Shown here: positions 23,256 to 37,700 of the stretch, piece after piece
Layout: every line of letters starts with the position of its first letter
Numbering within the stretch: position 1 is the stretch's first letter
From: Pleodorina starrii
Lineage: Eukaryota; Chlorophyta; Chlorophyceae; Chlamydomonadales; Volvocaceae
Reading direction: 5' to 3'
Assembly (NCBI GenBank): GCA_030267565.1
Contig: BRXU01000016.1
Coordinates: 2,002,501-2,066,500, forward strand
DNA length: 64,000 bases
Notes under the pieces: generated by a model
Database searches by the model: none
Seen by the model: the letters and a program-made list of their open reading frames with translations, nothing else
Told to the model about the DNA's origin: nothing
Position numbers and translations under genes: made by a program

Positions 23256-25739
23256 GTTGCCTGTGGTTGAGCAAGCAGCGGACGTAGCTCAGGCAGGCCG
23301 TCCGCGCAAAGGCCCCAGCCAACGAAGGCGCAGGCCCTCACCGCCCAGCTCCGCAGAGAAACGGCCCGCCTCCTCGTACTGTCGACGAGGCGACGAGGGG
23401 CCCTGGCCCATTATTTCCCGCCCAGGCGCTCCTTCTCCTCTCGCCCCGAATGGTCACCGACGCTGTATAAATGGCACAGCTACGAAGCCAGTGTTTGAGT
23501 TGCTGTCTTGTTCAAGCTGGCTGCTTGGCACAACCAGGCCACCAAAAGCTGCCTATGTAAAGGTCTGCGAAAATGTGTGCATTGTTTCAAACAATGCTAC
23601 ACCGCATAACCCTACAATATCCCTATTAAGGCATAAATTTTAGATGATACCATGCAGCAAGGCAAGCAAACAAAGGCAAAGGCTAACGAATGTTACGTAC
23701 TGGTACGGCAATGTGCCCGCTACGATTGTTTTCACTTCGGCCCCGGAACCACGCCAGCCGGAGGCCAACTGGACCCGGAGCACACACTTCAAGTACCATG
23801 TACGTGATGATGGCAGTTGCGGCGCCAATACCTTTGATTTCGGCCCACCCTGCGGGTGTGCTTCCGCCGGTTGTGTGCAACTCTCACGCCTCAACAATAA
23901 TTCGTTTCAGGCTCCTTCTTCCGATTTGGGTACGTGCAGCTCATTCCGGCTTTGCTCTGGGTCTCGTGCTTTCGTCGAACCCACTTGCAGTTAACCTGTG
24001 CGTTTTTGGCTTGCACCTGCCTGTCACGTCTTGGATGCAGAATTTTAAGGGAACTGCCGCCATTAGGGTTCACTTGTGGCAAATGCGGCGTAGGTGACGA
24101 CTGGCGAGCATCATTGCGTCGTAGATAACGTTTGTGACGTACCCACTAGGCAGTACTTTTTCTTGGGTCGGGCCCGTAACCTCTCCCTACCCCCTTCCAA
24201 TCCATCAAAACATGCTGCACGTCAGGCACTTTCAACCTTGGCTATTCGGCTTGCGCCGCTCGCGCTAAGAAGAGCTGCATATCGCTGACACACATGTGTA
24301 GTCACCTCAGCTTTGACGCACGACGGCGCCGCACGGTAGCACGCACGCGGCGAGCTTCGTGTTGCGGACTAGATCTGGCAAAGTGACATGGGCGTTGCGT
24401 CCAACTCTACGGCAAGCGTTGCGTGCGCCTATGCGCACCTTGCGCCGTGCCAGGGGAAGATATGAAGCAAGGAGGTGCCGCGTGCCGGTTCCCCTAAGCC
24501 ACCTGCACGCCATCCGCCACCCCTACACCTCCATCCATGCAATAAACAGCTCCTCACGCACCGGCCGCGTCGCCTTCTCGGCCTCCTTCGCCCCCTCTTC
24601 TGTACTGTTCAAGTGGAGGCCGGCGGCCCCTCGGCCTTCGCCGATTCGTTGCCACCTCCCTTCCCGCGCCTGGCCAGGGCGTGAGCCATTGCTTTCCACC
24701 CGGTAGCCTGGTGGCCCTGGTTGCGCTGTCCTTTTGCTCTGTTCTCTGCTCATCGCCATACGCGTAACGTACCGGCTACACCGCTCGTGCCCGTGCGGTT
24801 ATCCCCCGTCTGGGCCATTTCCCATTTGTGCCGGAGGGTGGCGGCGAGGGCCTATTAAACAACGCCTTGGCGTACTGGATTGCCGTGCAACTTATCCCGC
24901 CTCCAAAAGCTGTTCACGACAAAGCTCTCGTAGACGTGGCAAACCGTTAACATGACGCTTTCCCGCGCATCGGGCGCCTTCGATGCCCTCACCTGGGCTT
25001 GTGTTGGACATCAAAGCGCTGCCCACACAACCTACGGGAACCCACTCGGGGGTTCATGGGCCAGCGCAAAAACAGCTCACGACCTGTCGCGATTACTTTG
25101 CACGTTGGTGGGACGGCCCCCGGAGGACTCTGCCCGGTATCTCAGCCGCAAACGCACTGCCTCGCGTAGGGACGAGAGGCCGTGTGAGTACCTTACACTT
25201 CTTGCCCGTCGACCCAAACGCTTCATCATAACTCCCTCAGCGCCGGCCCTCCACAGCGTCGTCTGCTACGCCGCATCCCAACCCCCCAAGCTACACTTCC
25301 ATAACGGCGCAACCCACCACCACATCTGTGTACCGGTATGTATGTATGTATGTAGGTATGAAGAGAAACACCATTGCCGCCCCTCCCCGCGCCCTGCACC
25401 CAGTCTTCGCTGCCCTGCTGCCGCCCGGTTCGCCTCCGTTACCTCGCTTCGGCTCCGTCCTCTGCCCTGCCACTGCTACACCAACCCAACAAAGCTCCTC
25501 CTCCTCCTCCTCCTCCTCCTCCTCGTGTAATCAGACAAAACCTATCACGCGCAAGTACCTCATACATATCAACATGTGTGGTACAAGCGCATGACATAAC
25601 CTCACTGCCACTGCCACCGCCACTGCACGCACAGTAGTCATTGCAAGCCGCTTCCTCCACACGCCCGCACACAACCGACAGCCACAAAGGCCGCGGACCG
25701 CCCTGCCCACCCCCGCCTGCCCTGCCCGCCCTGCCGCCC
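23256..25739. other. Intergenic region between the HECT gene and the AAA ATPase gene
   Basis: About 2.5 kb between two genes read in the same (minus) direction. It should contain the 3' untranslated region of the AAA gene (minus TGTAA at 25193-25197) and the promoter and leader of the HECT gene. AT-richer than the coding parts around 23500-24300. There is a short (TCC)n run at 25497-25523. Open frames on both strands here are short and have no family features. Confidence 0.5.
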
Positions 25740-28700
25740 TCACAAAAAGTACGTCAGCGTGTCGGCCTTGCGCTTGCCGCCCTCGCCGTAGGCCTCGTTC
25801 CAGCGGCGCAGCTCATTCATGAGCGAGCCCTGGTCGCTGGCCACGCTGGGACCCACCTGCTGCATGGCAGCCTTGAAATCCTCCAGATTCAGGGCCCGCA
25901 GCGGCGGCGCCGCCGCCGCCGCTTCCACCGCCCCCGCCGCCGCCGGCAAACCTGCCTCCGGCGTGACCCCCCTCGACGCCGCGGGTGCCGTCTGCATCAG
26001 CAGCGCAGGGCTGGCCTCCCGGCCCGCCGCCGGCCCCGCCCCCGAGCCGTCGCTGACGCCGACCGACTCAGCGGCGGGGGCGCCGCCCGCCACGCGCGCC
26101 TTCTCCTCCGTCGCGGCGGCCCGCTCAGCTGCGATGAGCTCCCGGATGGGGCGGTACGCGGCCGCCACGCACATGTTCTTGAGGTCCGAGCCGCTGTAGC
26201 CCTCCGTCGTGGCCGCCAGCTCCTCCATCGGAAAGTCGGCCTCCAGGTTCTCGTCCTTAAGAAGAACCTGCAAGATCCCGACGGGTGCAGAGCCCGACCA
26301 GAGGCGCGCAAACGTGCCACGGGTAAGACGGCAGCGACGGCGCGGCCGTGTCACGACACGGCACGGCGCTCTTGGCAGGGCGGCAGCCGCGGCGCTGTCG
26401 GACGGCGGGCCGCGCGGCGAGAGTGGGTCTGTGCGGCGTGCGGCGCGCGACTGCCAGGTAGCGCGCGACGCAGCGGCTTATATGAGGAGGTGAGGACGGC
26501 TGTCAGGGAAGCAGGCCGCGCGGTCGACTCGGCTGGCCGCTCGCGCGTCGAGCTTGGGGCCGGAAGCCCGACGACGTGTGCACACCGTGACGCGGTGCAC
26601 CGACGGGGCATGGTGTCTGCGACCGACCGACCGTGTTGAGCTGTTGACCGACCTACCTTGAGGATCTTGACCCGGTTGCTCGCATCCGGCAGATCCACCA
26701 TGATGCGCCGGGGCATGCGGCGGATGACAGCCTCGTCCAGGTCCATGGGCCTTGCATGCCGTATGAGGAGAGTGGGGGATGGGCGGGCGGTTTAGCAGGG
26801 AGAGAGATAAGCTGTGTCATTGCGGAGGGAGGAGAGGTAATAAGGGGTTGCATTGAAGGCGTTTGGGTGGTGACGACCTGCGGGCCCAAAAACCTGGGAT
26901 GAGAACCGGTAGGCATATGGCAGCGGCAGGGCAATGGCAGGGCCCTCGTGCCGATTTGTATGCGTTTGTCCCGCGCGCGTCACCCTCCCCCCTCCCCCTC
27001 CCCTTCCCCCCTCACCGGTTGGTCGCCGCCAGCACCATGACCCGGTCCTTCTGCCGCGTCTTGAGGCCGTCCCAGTGCGCCATGAACTGCACCACGACGG
27101 GAGGGCGGGACGGGAGGGCGGCCAGGCGGTGCGGCTCTGGATTGAACGCGGAGAGCACGACCCTCGTGCTCCACACCCACACGCTCGCGCGCACCCACAC
27201 GCGCACCCAACACCAGCATCCCGCCGCATTCATCCGCGCGCCAATGACCCCCCCCCCAAAAAAAGAGAATTCCATCCGCACCCACCTCGTTCTTCATCTT
27301 GCGGCTGGCCTCGTGCTCGCTGCTGCTCCCGGTGCGCTTACCCAGCAGCGAGTCCACCTGCGGCGAGGAGGGAGGGAGGGAGGGGTTGGGTAGTGGGAGG
27401 TGATCAAGAAGATAGTGCAGGGTGTGTGAGGGAGGCAGGCAGGGCAACCCGTAGTCATCACACGCACACACAGCGCCCCCAGCACCAGCACCAGCAGCCA
27501 CTGCCGCCGCCGCCACAGCAGCAGCAGGCGGAGCGACCCGAGCGAGGGGCCAAGCCCGTGTGCCCACCTCCTCGTGTGACCTGCCTCTCAGCCCCCGTGG
27601 CCCCCAGGCGGCCGATGCCCGCTGCCACCGCACACGACGCGCGGCAACGGCAGAACCCCCCACCCCCCGGGGGCTGCCACCCAACATCGACACCCCGGGG
27701 CCCCCCATCCCCCGCCCCCGCACTCACCTCGTCCACAAAGATGACCGACGGGGCGATCTTGTGCGCCAGTGTGAACACCGCCTTGATGTACTTCTCAGCC
27801 TCACCAAACCTGCCAGGGGGGGCGGGGTGATCCAGGGGGGCGGGGGCGGGGGGGAAGAGGACGGGGGCGGTTATGAACAGGAACCTGGGCAAAGGAGTGG
27901 AGGCGACGCTGGCGAACGAACGGGTCAGCAACGGACGGGGAGGGGGACGGGGGCCATGACGGGGTTCATTGAGTGAGGGGTGGTCTTGGACGGGGGAGGT
28001 GCGAGTGGGTAATCCGCATGGCGGGGGCGGAGTCGCGGCGGGGCGGATGGCGGGCGCGCGTGTGACAGAAAGAGGTATCCACCTATCCAGCCCAGCCCAA
28101 AGGGTTGGCATGCCGCTGGATGACGGCCATTTGCTGGCTTGGGTGGGTTTTGGATGGCCGGGGTTGCGGCAGCCGGTGTGCCGGTACCGCACTCCACTCT
28201 CTCTCCCTCCCTCCCTCCATGCCTCCCTCCCTCACCATTTGGAGGTGACGCTGGAGAGGCTGACGTAGAGAAAGTTGGCGCCGCACTCGGACGCGACGGC
28301 CTTGGCGAGCATGGTCTGCGGTGAGCGGGAGCGGGAGCGGAGGGGGCACGGGGGCGGGAGAGTGGTACGTAAACGTGCCGCAGAAGTCGTAGCTTTTAGG
28401 CTATAGATGCGGCCTTCGCGGCAGCGGAAGCTGCGAGGAGGGGGAGCTGGGTGGGTGGCATATAACTTGAAAGGCGCCAGGCAAGGGGCGTGGGACCAGA
28501 GAAGTCAATCAGGCCCAGGAGCTTCAACGAGACAGCACACACGGCACGACGGCGCTTAACACACACGCACACACACACACGAATGAAGGGATACAGGAGA
28601 ACGACCCGGTCCGGGGCAAATGACTGAAACGGGGCCCCTGCCGCAAGCCCAGAGGTCCCCGCAAGCTCACGAGCCGCGAATGGGCACAACAAAAAGCCCA

Positions 28701-31700
28701 CGGGGCCGAGGCCGAGAAGCTTCGCCGTGGCGTCCGCGGGCTCGCTGTCGTAATGGATGGCGGGCGTGGGATGACAGACGGCGTACGCCCAGAGCCCAGG
28801 GAGGCTGATACCCCGATGACGTGTATGAGGCAGTGCAGCCTGCCTGCATCAAGATTCCCCCCTGCCGCCCTCCCACACACACAGCGCGCACCTTTCCGGT
28901 GCCCGGTGGCCCAAAGAGCAGCACTCCCTTGGTGGGCTTGGTCAGGGTACCCCGCGTGAAGAGCTGCACAATGATGGAGAGCGAGGCGGGATGTTGGGCG
29001 GCGGCATGAGCACGTCAGTGGAAGGCCATTGAGCACGGGTCGCCCCCATCGACCGAGCCAGCGCTGCGGGCGCCCCAAAGCGCCCCGAAGCTACTGGTAC
29101 CCAAATCCGTCCCCTGCGCAACGCACACGTACGGACAGGCGCCGCGCGCGGCGCGGCGCGGCGCTACGCCACTACGCAGTCGTAAGGCTTCTGGCTAGCA
29201 GGAGGCAGGTGGTTTCAGGGTTTTAGGGTTGTTTTAGGGCGCCGTCGCTCCCCGGCCCCGGCGCAGCGGCGGCGTGCCCCGCGCTGGAGGCCCCCCGCGC
29301 AGGGCCCACCCACCCACCCACCCACCGCATCTCACCCACTGCTCACCTCCGGCCTCTGCAGCGGCAGCATGACCACCTCCCGCAGCGTCTCCTTGACGGC
29401 CTCCAGCGCACCGATGGAGTCGAAGCTCACCCCCAGCTCCTCCGGAGGAACCACCTGCGACCCACATCACACACCCCGCCGGGCCCACACCGCGACACAC
29501 ATCACACATCACCCGGGGGCAAGCCCATGTCAGCAGCCCGTCGTGAACCGGCTTGGAGCGTCTTGGAGCGTCTCGGTTATAGGATCAGGACCGGGGTCAG
29601 CTGCACCAGAGGCACACCACCACACCGAACGACTTGCCGCGGCGTAGGCAGGAAGTGGGTGTGTCCTGCCCCCGACCGACCGACCGACCCCTCCCCTAAG
29701 CTACCCAATGACCCTAAGACCTTCCGCCCCCGTCCGTTCGCTAACGCCGTCTCCTTCTCCGCTGCGAAATCCTCATCATACCCCCTCCCGCTCCCCCCAC
29801 GCCCCCACCCCCACCCACCTCTGCGAGCAGCTTCTTCTCGAACTCGCCCTCCACCTGCACCTCCTGCAGGCCCTGCTTGGAGGGCGGCACCCGCTCAGCA
29901 GCGACTGCCTTGAGGGTGGCCACCGCGGAGGCCACATCCGCCGCCGTGACCTGCGCCGGGGGGCGGGCAAGAGAGAAGGGACGACAGAACCCCGCGGCGA
30001 AGTGCACTTTGGGCGGGCGATTTCCGAGGCGAGGTCGGGGGCTTTGGGAGGGGTTATCCACGTATACGGTAGGCCGGAGCCCGCGCACGGTAAGGTATAT
30101 TTACGTATCGGAAGAATCCTTCCCTCTCGTCGCCAAAAGGACAGCGAGGTACACTTGCAAGCAGCAGCGGCGTTGTATATACGGTAAACCGAGAAGTGGT
30201 GGCGAGTCCGAGCGGAGCCGCACCGGTGTCGACCCTGTCGAGGCGTGACGCGGACGCCCGCCGCCCTTACCTGCAACTGCCCGCCCCGCAGCAGCAGCAG
30301 CTCCTCGTCCGCAGCCGGTCCGGGCGTGGCGGTGCTGGGCGGCGTCGCAGCGGCCGTGGCAGCCGCCGCGGGCGCGGCCGCAGCCGCGGCAGCAGGGACA
30401 GCGGCAGCAGCCGCCACCGCGTCCGCGGCGGTCGCCGCCCGACTGGCGGCGCCGACCGAGGCGCCGGCTGCTGCTGCGCGCTGCACTGCCGCCGCCACCG
30501 CCCAGCCCACGATGCGCTCCACGGCCTCGGATGACAGCGCCTGGTCCCTGGGAGGGAGAACAGGGAGGTGGGAGAGCAGGGAGGAGGTGAACAGGCCAAC
30601 ACGGGGGAACCGGGTTACCGTAGGAGAGCAGGGAGACAACAGGGCAACAGGCGCGAGTACAAGGGAGGGCCAGGCGAGGACTAAATAATAAGAGGCATGA
30701 TGCCAGGTCCACGAGCACAATGGGGTGACGAAAACAAGGCCGCCACAACAGACAAGGGGCTGCAACCAAGTAGGAGAGTTGTAAGGATCGTTTCAACAGG
30801 GTCATCCCAGCCACCCACCTCCACCCGGCCGCCAGACCGACCAAACCCAGACTGCCTCCCTCCCTCCCTCCCCCTCGCCTCCCTCCCCAGCGCCAGCGCC
30901 AGTCCTCACCTGATGACCACGGCCTCCAGGTCGGAGCACTCGACGCCGCACCGGGACATGAGCCCCGCCAGCGCCCGCCGATTGGCCCGCTCGCGCAGTG
31001 TGCCCACGTCGCGCTCCAGCGCCGCCCGCCACTCGGAGGCGGCCGGCTCGCCGTGGGGCGCGTGGAGCGTGACGCGGTTGGGGAAGGCCTTGAGCAGCGC
31101 GCGCACGGAGCGACTGTCCCGTGGGTCGTCAGAGCCGGTGAGGCCCCGGACCTTGTCGGCGAGCCTGCGGCGGCGGGTGGGTGGGTGGATGGGTGAGCGC
31201 GTGCGACGGGGAACGCAACCGCAGACATGGGGCCGAGGCGACCCAGGACCCAGTCATACGGGGCGGGGGCGGGGTGGTGGTGGTGGTGGTGCGCAGGGCG
31301 CCAGCGCCCGCGGCGGGAGGCAGAGGTTACGAGGAAAGGGGCTCGTGGGAGGCCGGGAGGGACATTTGGAAGGCCGGGTGGAGGACCTGCGGTGAGCCCG
31401 GTGAGCCCCCCCCCAACCGGCAGCGCAAGGTTCCCGCAAAAACCACGGGTTAATCCCGAATGCACGGCGGCCGGCCAAGCCCCGTGCATGCGCAGCAAGC
31501 GCTGCACCGCACTGCACCGGGCCGCACCGCGCCCCGGCCACACAGACCTCGCCGCTGCACCCAAAACTCCCGCCGTCTGCCAGCCGCCACCCCACCGCCC
31601 CCCGCCCGCGCCGCCACCCACTCCCCACCTGCCAAACATAGGGTCCAGCAGTAGCATTGGCTCCATGACGCCGTGCAGCCCCCGGCCACCGCCGCCGCCG

Positions 31701-34700
31701 GGCCAGCCGCCCAGGCCGCCGCCCAGGCCGCCGCGGCCCGAGCCGCCGCTGCGAGGCGCGTGCGACGCCACCACCAGCACCCCCGGCGGCAACGTGTCCA
31801 GCGCCCGACGCACCCGATTGAACCGTTCCAGGTTGCCAACCACCACCCGCTCAGCGTCCTGAGGAGTCCAACACACACAACACACACATGTCGTGACGGT
31901 GACGGTGACGGTGGCGGTGACGGTGACGTTTTGGTTTCATAAGCCGCCCCCCGCAAGGCTCTGGCTGTTTTCATTAACCTCCGCAAGGCCCCTCACCCTT
32001 CCACCCACCTCCCTCCCATCTTTATTTCCACATACCCCGCTTTCTAACCTACCACCCAGCCACCCTAAACCCATCAGCCCACTTATGGCCCCCCACCCAC
32101 TCGCCCACCCAGCCCCGCCCGCTCGTCCGCACCCGAATGTGCACCACCACCGGCCCGGCCGCCGCCAGCTCCCCCGCCAGCTCAAACAGCGCCGCCACCG
32201 CCGCGCCCTCCGCCTCCTCGTCCTGCCGGCTGCCCTCCAGCGACAGCTCCGAAAGCGCGCAGAAGAAGCCGTGACCCTCCTCGCAGGCGCCGCCCAGGTC
32301 CAGCCCGCCAGGCACCGGCGCGTCGAAGCGCACGCCCACCTTCTTGGGGTTGTCGTCAAAGGCGAGGACCACGCGGCCGGCGGAGCCGGGGGCCGGGCCG
32401 CGCGCGCCGCTGCCGCTGCTGGTGCTGGCGCTGGCGGGGCCGCCGACGCCGCCGGCGCTGCCCGGCAGGCCCGCAGCTTCACCGGCCTGCTCGGAAGGAG
32501 GAGAGGCGCGGCCGGCGGGAGGGTGAGGAAGGGGGGAGGAAGGCAGCGGGAGGGTTGAGGGAGAGAGGGAGGAGGGTCTCTGAGACTTCCTGCGTGGCCG
32601 GGCAGGAGGTGCCAGTGCTGCCAACGCTCTCCAGCCCGGCAGGGAATTGCGAGGCTGCTGGTGCCCACACGGTTACGGTACTTGCACAGCGGCATTCTCG
32701 CTTTACAACCCCCGGCCCTCAGACTTGCGTTGCGAGTCGCGACAACTGCCTTCTGCCAAAGCCATCTGTCCCAAGCTGCCAGCCACACAGCCGTGCATTC
32801 CCTCGTCTCGAAAGCAAGCAACCAAACACCGTCAAGCTGACCCGCCACGCACTTCCTCCCCACGCAGCACTTCCTCCCGCCGCTGCCCCACCCGCCGCCT
32901 CACTTACTGCCCTGGCCGCCGCCCTGGCGCCCATGGCGCTGACGAGGTAGCTCATGTGGCTGCCGCCCGACAGGCCGCCCAGCAGCGCGCTGCCCAGGGG
33001 GCCGGGAAGACCGCCCACGCCGCCCAGGCCGCCGCCTCCGCCACCACCTCCACCACCAGCACCGCCAGCGCCGCCGGAACCCCAGAAGCGCACCCTGCAT
33101 GGGGCCAGGGGAGGAAGGCAGGGAGCGGGAGGCAACTCAGAACGACAGTCCGAGCAGACGAGCTGACTGGGAGGTAGGACGGGAGGGAGGGAGGGATGAG
33201 AGTTGAGGTGCCGTAAGAGAGGGGAGGCAGGAGGGCAGGTAGGGAGGGCGGGAGGCGCAGGACGAGCGCGGCGCTGTCAGCAGGGCCCGGGCCCCGAGAC
33301 GTGGCCGATGTAGCCGACGTCGCAGGGCCGTAAGGAATCGCTGGTCGCGGTCCATCAGAACACCAGGGCTCGGAGTGACCCCTCTCACTACCATGAACCC
33401 CTCCTTGGAGCTCTCTCGGGCTACAGCTCGCGCGGCCAAGGTCAAAGCATGTTGAGGCTCCGCCCGCCCGTTACGGTACTCCACCACACCAAACCGTAAC
33501 GATTCCAAACCCGAACCAGCCACGCGTAGCCCACGACAGCGCTGCAGCAGCCCACCCACCCACCCCTCGCCGCCCTTACCACCGCCGCACCTGTCACCCT
33601 TGCGCAGCAGCCGCGCGCCGGGCCCGCCCTTCTCGCTGCCGGCCGCCCCGCCGCCGCGCCCGCCCGCGCCCGCCGCCGCGCCCGGCGCCTTCTCGCCGGC
33701 GCCCCCTGCGCCGCCCCCTGCGCCGCCTCCGCCCGAGGCTCCCGGGACCTTGTCCGCTCCTGCGGCGCCGAAGAAGCCCAGCAGCCTGCGCCGCTTGAGA
33801 CCGCTGGCCTGCCACTTGGATGTGAAGCGGGAGGGCTCCCCCAGGCCGAGGTCCAGACTGTCGTCGTCGTCGTCCAGGTCCAGGTCGGCATCGCGACCTG
33901 CAGCCCCGGCGGTGCAGTTGGTCACAGCAGGCAGGCGAAGCGAAGCGTCAGCGCGATGATCAGCCCAGAACTGGCGATGCTTCGGAGGGTGAGACTGCAG
34001 TTGATCCGTTCCGGGTGAAAAGCCAGCCCAGCGCCGGCCATCACCGGCCCGGAAGAAACTCCTCCTTCTCCCAGCCCACCCGTAGTGGCGAGCCGTCCAG
34101 GCAGGCACGAACCTCTCTGCCCTCTCCTACTCGCCCGACCTGCACGCTGACCTGCAGTTTGACCGACCCAACCAACCCACAAGCCACCCGCCCGCTCGCC
34201 CGCCACCTTGCTCCCTGGTAAGGCTACCAGCGCCAGACCGAGCCGACAAAGAACCCAACGCCCGGCCCCGCCCCCCACTGCTCACCGTCGTCCGCCGCCT
34301 CCCCCAGGCCCGCCGCCGCGCCGGTCCCCGCCGCCCCCTGTCCCCCCGCCCCCTCGCCCTCCAGCCCCAGCGCCACGCGGTCCATCACCAGCAGCTGCGC
34401 GCCGCACGCCGCCGCCAGTGCCGACACAATGGCCCGCTGGTAGAGGTCGCTGCCGAAGGGGCCGCTCAGCAGCAGGCGCGGGCTCATGGGCGCCAGGTCG
34501 GCGGTGAAGGACGTGAAGCGGCTGTGGCGCAGGTGCAGCAGCGCGGTGGCCATCAGGCGATCCTGAGGCCGGCAGGCAGGTGGAGACAGGAGATAGGAGA
34601 CAAGGGGAGGGCGGAGACGAAGATAGGAGGCGGCGGCGGAAGAGGAAGGAAGGGAGGGCGGGAGGAGGGGAGGAGTGATTTAGAATGAATAGGAAGTAGG

Positions 34701-37700
34701 ACAGACCGGGGGGAAAGAGGGGCAGGGAAGGAAGGACCGCACGTGTTGGAAATGCAGGCTGAACATCGGGCCGTAGGCGGGCGCCGGCGAGGCGAGGCGA
34801 GCGCGGGGCGGCACCTGTCGAGCGGGACAGTGTCCTTCGGCCAAAGGGCCCAAGGCCGAAAGTTGGGTTCACGCGAGGAACAAGAAACAAAGACGGGATG
34901 GCGACCAGGCGGGATGGCACGCGGCGCCGGCGCTACCGGCACTGTTAGCCTGCCCCGGGGGGCCTGCGCCGGGAGGCCCCGGCCGACATGCCTGCCGGGA
35001 GCCCGGGACCCGCTGCGGCACGCGCACGACAGCCCGTACACGTCGTACCTTGGTTCCTGAGCCCAGGTAGTAGGGCAGGTTGTCAAAGGTGGTGGTGAGG
35101 GCCTCCGGTCGGGTGAGTGCGGAGGCGGCGAGCTCCGACTTAAAGGCAGCCACCTGCGGGGCAGGAGGGATTGAGAAGGCGGGAGAGGGAGGTAGAGAAC
35201 AGGAGACGGTGTAAAGCGGCGGAAGGGAGTGAGAAGGCGAGAGGGCGTGTGCGTGTGAGTGCATGAGGACCGGGCAGTCGAAACAACCGCATCCCCCCCC
35301 GCAGTTCCGCAGCCATGCGGGCACACACCCGCATTCCCTTCCCTGCCCCTCCCTGCCCTTCCTAGCGCAGGCCCATCCCACCAGCTCCTGGCGCATCCGG
35401 GCTGCAGCAGCAGCGGCCCCCACGCCCCAACTCACAGCCGCAAGCCCCCCGCCCAACGCACCCACCCGCTTCCTCACGGGGTCGCTCAGCGGCTGCACCG
35501 GGACGCCAGTCGTCGTAGTCGGCTGCTGCTGCTGCTGCGGCGGCAGCGGCGGCTGCTGCGACCGCGGCGCCTGCGGCGCCGCCGGGGGCTGCTCGCGCGT
35601 TGCCTCCGTCGCCGCCTCTGGGGTTCCATCCATGACCACATCCGCGGGGACGGTCCCCTCTGCGCCCTCCTCCGCTCGCCCCCCGCCGGGCAGCATCACG
35701 GCCGCCGGCTCCGTCTCAACCACCGACGGCGCCTCCATCACCGTGTCAAGCCCCTCCTCCTCCGCCTCCTCCTCCTCCCCCTCCTCCTCCTCCTGCTCCC
35801 CCTCCTCCTCCCCCTCCTCCTCCTGCTCCCCCTCCGCTTCCTCCGCGCCCGCGTCCATCGCCACCGCCGCGTCAGCCGCCCCGTCGAGCGTCCTATCAAT
35901 GGTCATGGAAGCCGTCGCCGCCGCCACCGCCGCTGCATCCGCGTCGTATTGTGAAGCGACCATCTCTCCGCCCGCGCCACCGCCACCGCTGCCGTCCAGG
36001 CCGTCGCCGCTGCCCATGCCTCCTTCCCCACAGCCGTAGTGGGCAGCGGCGGTGGCCGCCGGGTGGGTACCACCGGCCTCGGCGGCGCCGACGGCGGTAG
36101 CAGCGCCAGTGGGCGCGATTAAAGCTGCCGCCGGCGCCGTCCCCTCCATGGCACCGCAAATGAAACCCGTGAAGAGTTCGCCAACGTAAGCCCCGGGGTG
36201 GGGGGCAAGGCCGGCCGCGAGGCCTCCAGGCGCGGCGCCGCCGCCGACGCCGTCCGCTCCGCTGCCTTCACCTCCGGAGGCGGCAGCGTCGGCATTGGCG
36301 GCTAACGCTGAAGTCGGACAAGCGGCGCCGCTGGCGGCGCCGGCGGCGCGAGTCCCAGCTAGCGGATGGTACGTATCCTCTCCCGTCGCCGCCGTTGCCG
36401 CCGCCAAAGGCAAGGACAGCACCTGGCCTGGAAGGCCCGGTGACGTCACCACCGCCGGCGGCAGCGAAGCTTCCGCCGAGGGCCCACACGCGGCCGCCTC
36501 CGCCACCGCCTCCGCCGAAAACCCTCCGGCCGCCGCGCCTTCCAGGACCTCCGGCCGCAGCTCCTCGCCGCGTGCTGCCCCCGCCCCAAGCAGGCCCAGG
36601 CCCAGGTCCCCTCCCACGTCAGCCGCTCTAGCCCGAAACCCTGCCCCTCCCGCTTGCGGCGGCACTGACGTGGCCGCCAGCACACCGCCGGCGGCCTCCA
36701 GCAGCGGCGCCCCCGGCGGCATCAACCCCTGGATCGCATCCTGGAGCATGGCCTCCAGCGCCACCATGTTGCCGGGGGACGCGCCGGCGCCGCCGCCGGC
36801 GCCATGCGGTCCCACCAACGACGCCGGCGCTGCCTCCGCCGCCTGCGCGGCGGCGGCGGCGGCAGCCTCTGCCGGCTGCAGATAGCTGACGGCCGCCTGG
36901 GCAAGGGCCCCGCCTACGTTTTGGTGGAACGCAGCGGCGTCACCGACGCCGCCGTCGCAACGGCCTGCATCCCGTTGCTGGAGCTGGTACGACGGCGACG
37001 GCAGCGGGGCCGCCAGCGGGCCGCCGGCCGAGCGTGCCTGCCACCGCAGGCCTGCTCGGAAGCCGCTTGGCGAGACGGGCGCGGAGGCCGACAAGCCGAC
37101 GGCCGGAGCCGCCGCCAGCGGCACCTGCCCCCGCAGCTCCTGCAGCCCCATGCCTGGGCCGGGCGCCGCGAGCGCGCCGTCGGCCCCGGCGCTGGGGGCG
37201 GCATCGGCCACTGTGGTGGCAGCACCCGCGGGCAACGGTGCTGGGATCCCTGGATCCGCGCCCGCGCCCGCGCCCGCGCCGGCCCGCTCTGCCGCCAACA
37301 GCTCCGCTAGGCGCGCGATGGTCCGCCAGCCGCGACCCCTGCCGCCTCCCGCCCGCGCCCTCGACGGTATCTGAGGACTCCAGGGCGCCTCTGTGCAGCG
37401 CGGCGGCGGCGGCGGCGGCGTCGTCGCCGTCGGCACCCGCACCGGCACCGCAGCTGCCGCTGCCGCCGCCGGCACCGGCGCCGGCCCTGCAGCTGCCGCT
37501 GCCGCCGCCGCTGCCGCCGCTGCCGCAGCAGCGGCGGCGTCCTGTTCGGCCGCCGGTCCATAGCTCTGGTCCGCGCCCATCAACAAGCCCCGCCACAGCT
37601 CCTCCAACTGACTGTCGTTCAGCTGGCTCTCAAACTCCGCCCATGCCGCCTCGCCAGCCTCGGTAGAGGCCAGCTGCTGTTGCCGTTGCGCCTGCGCCTG

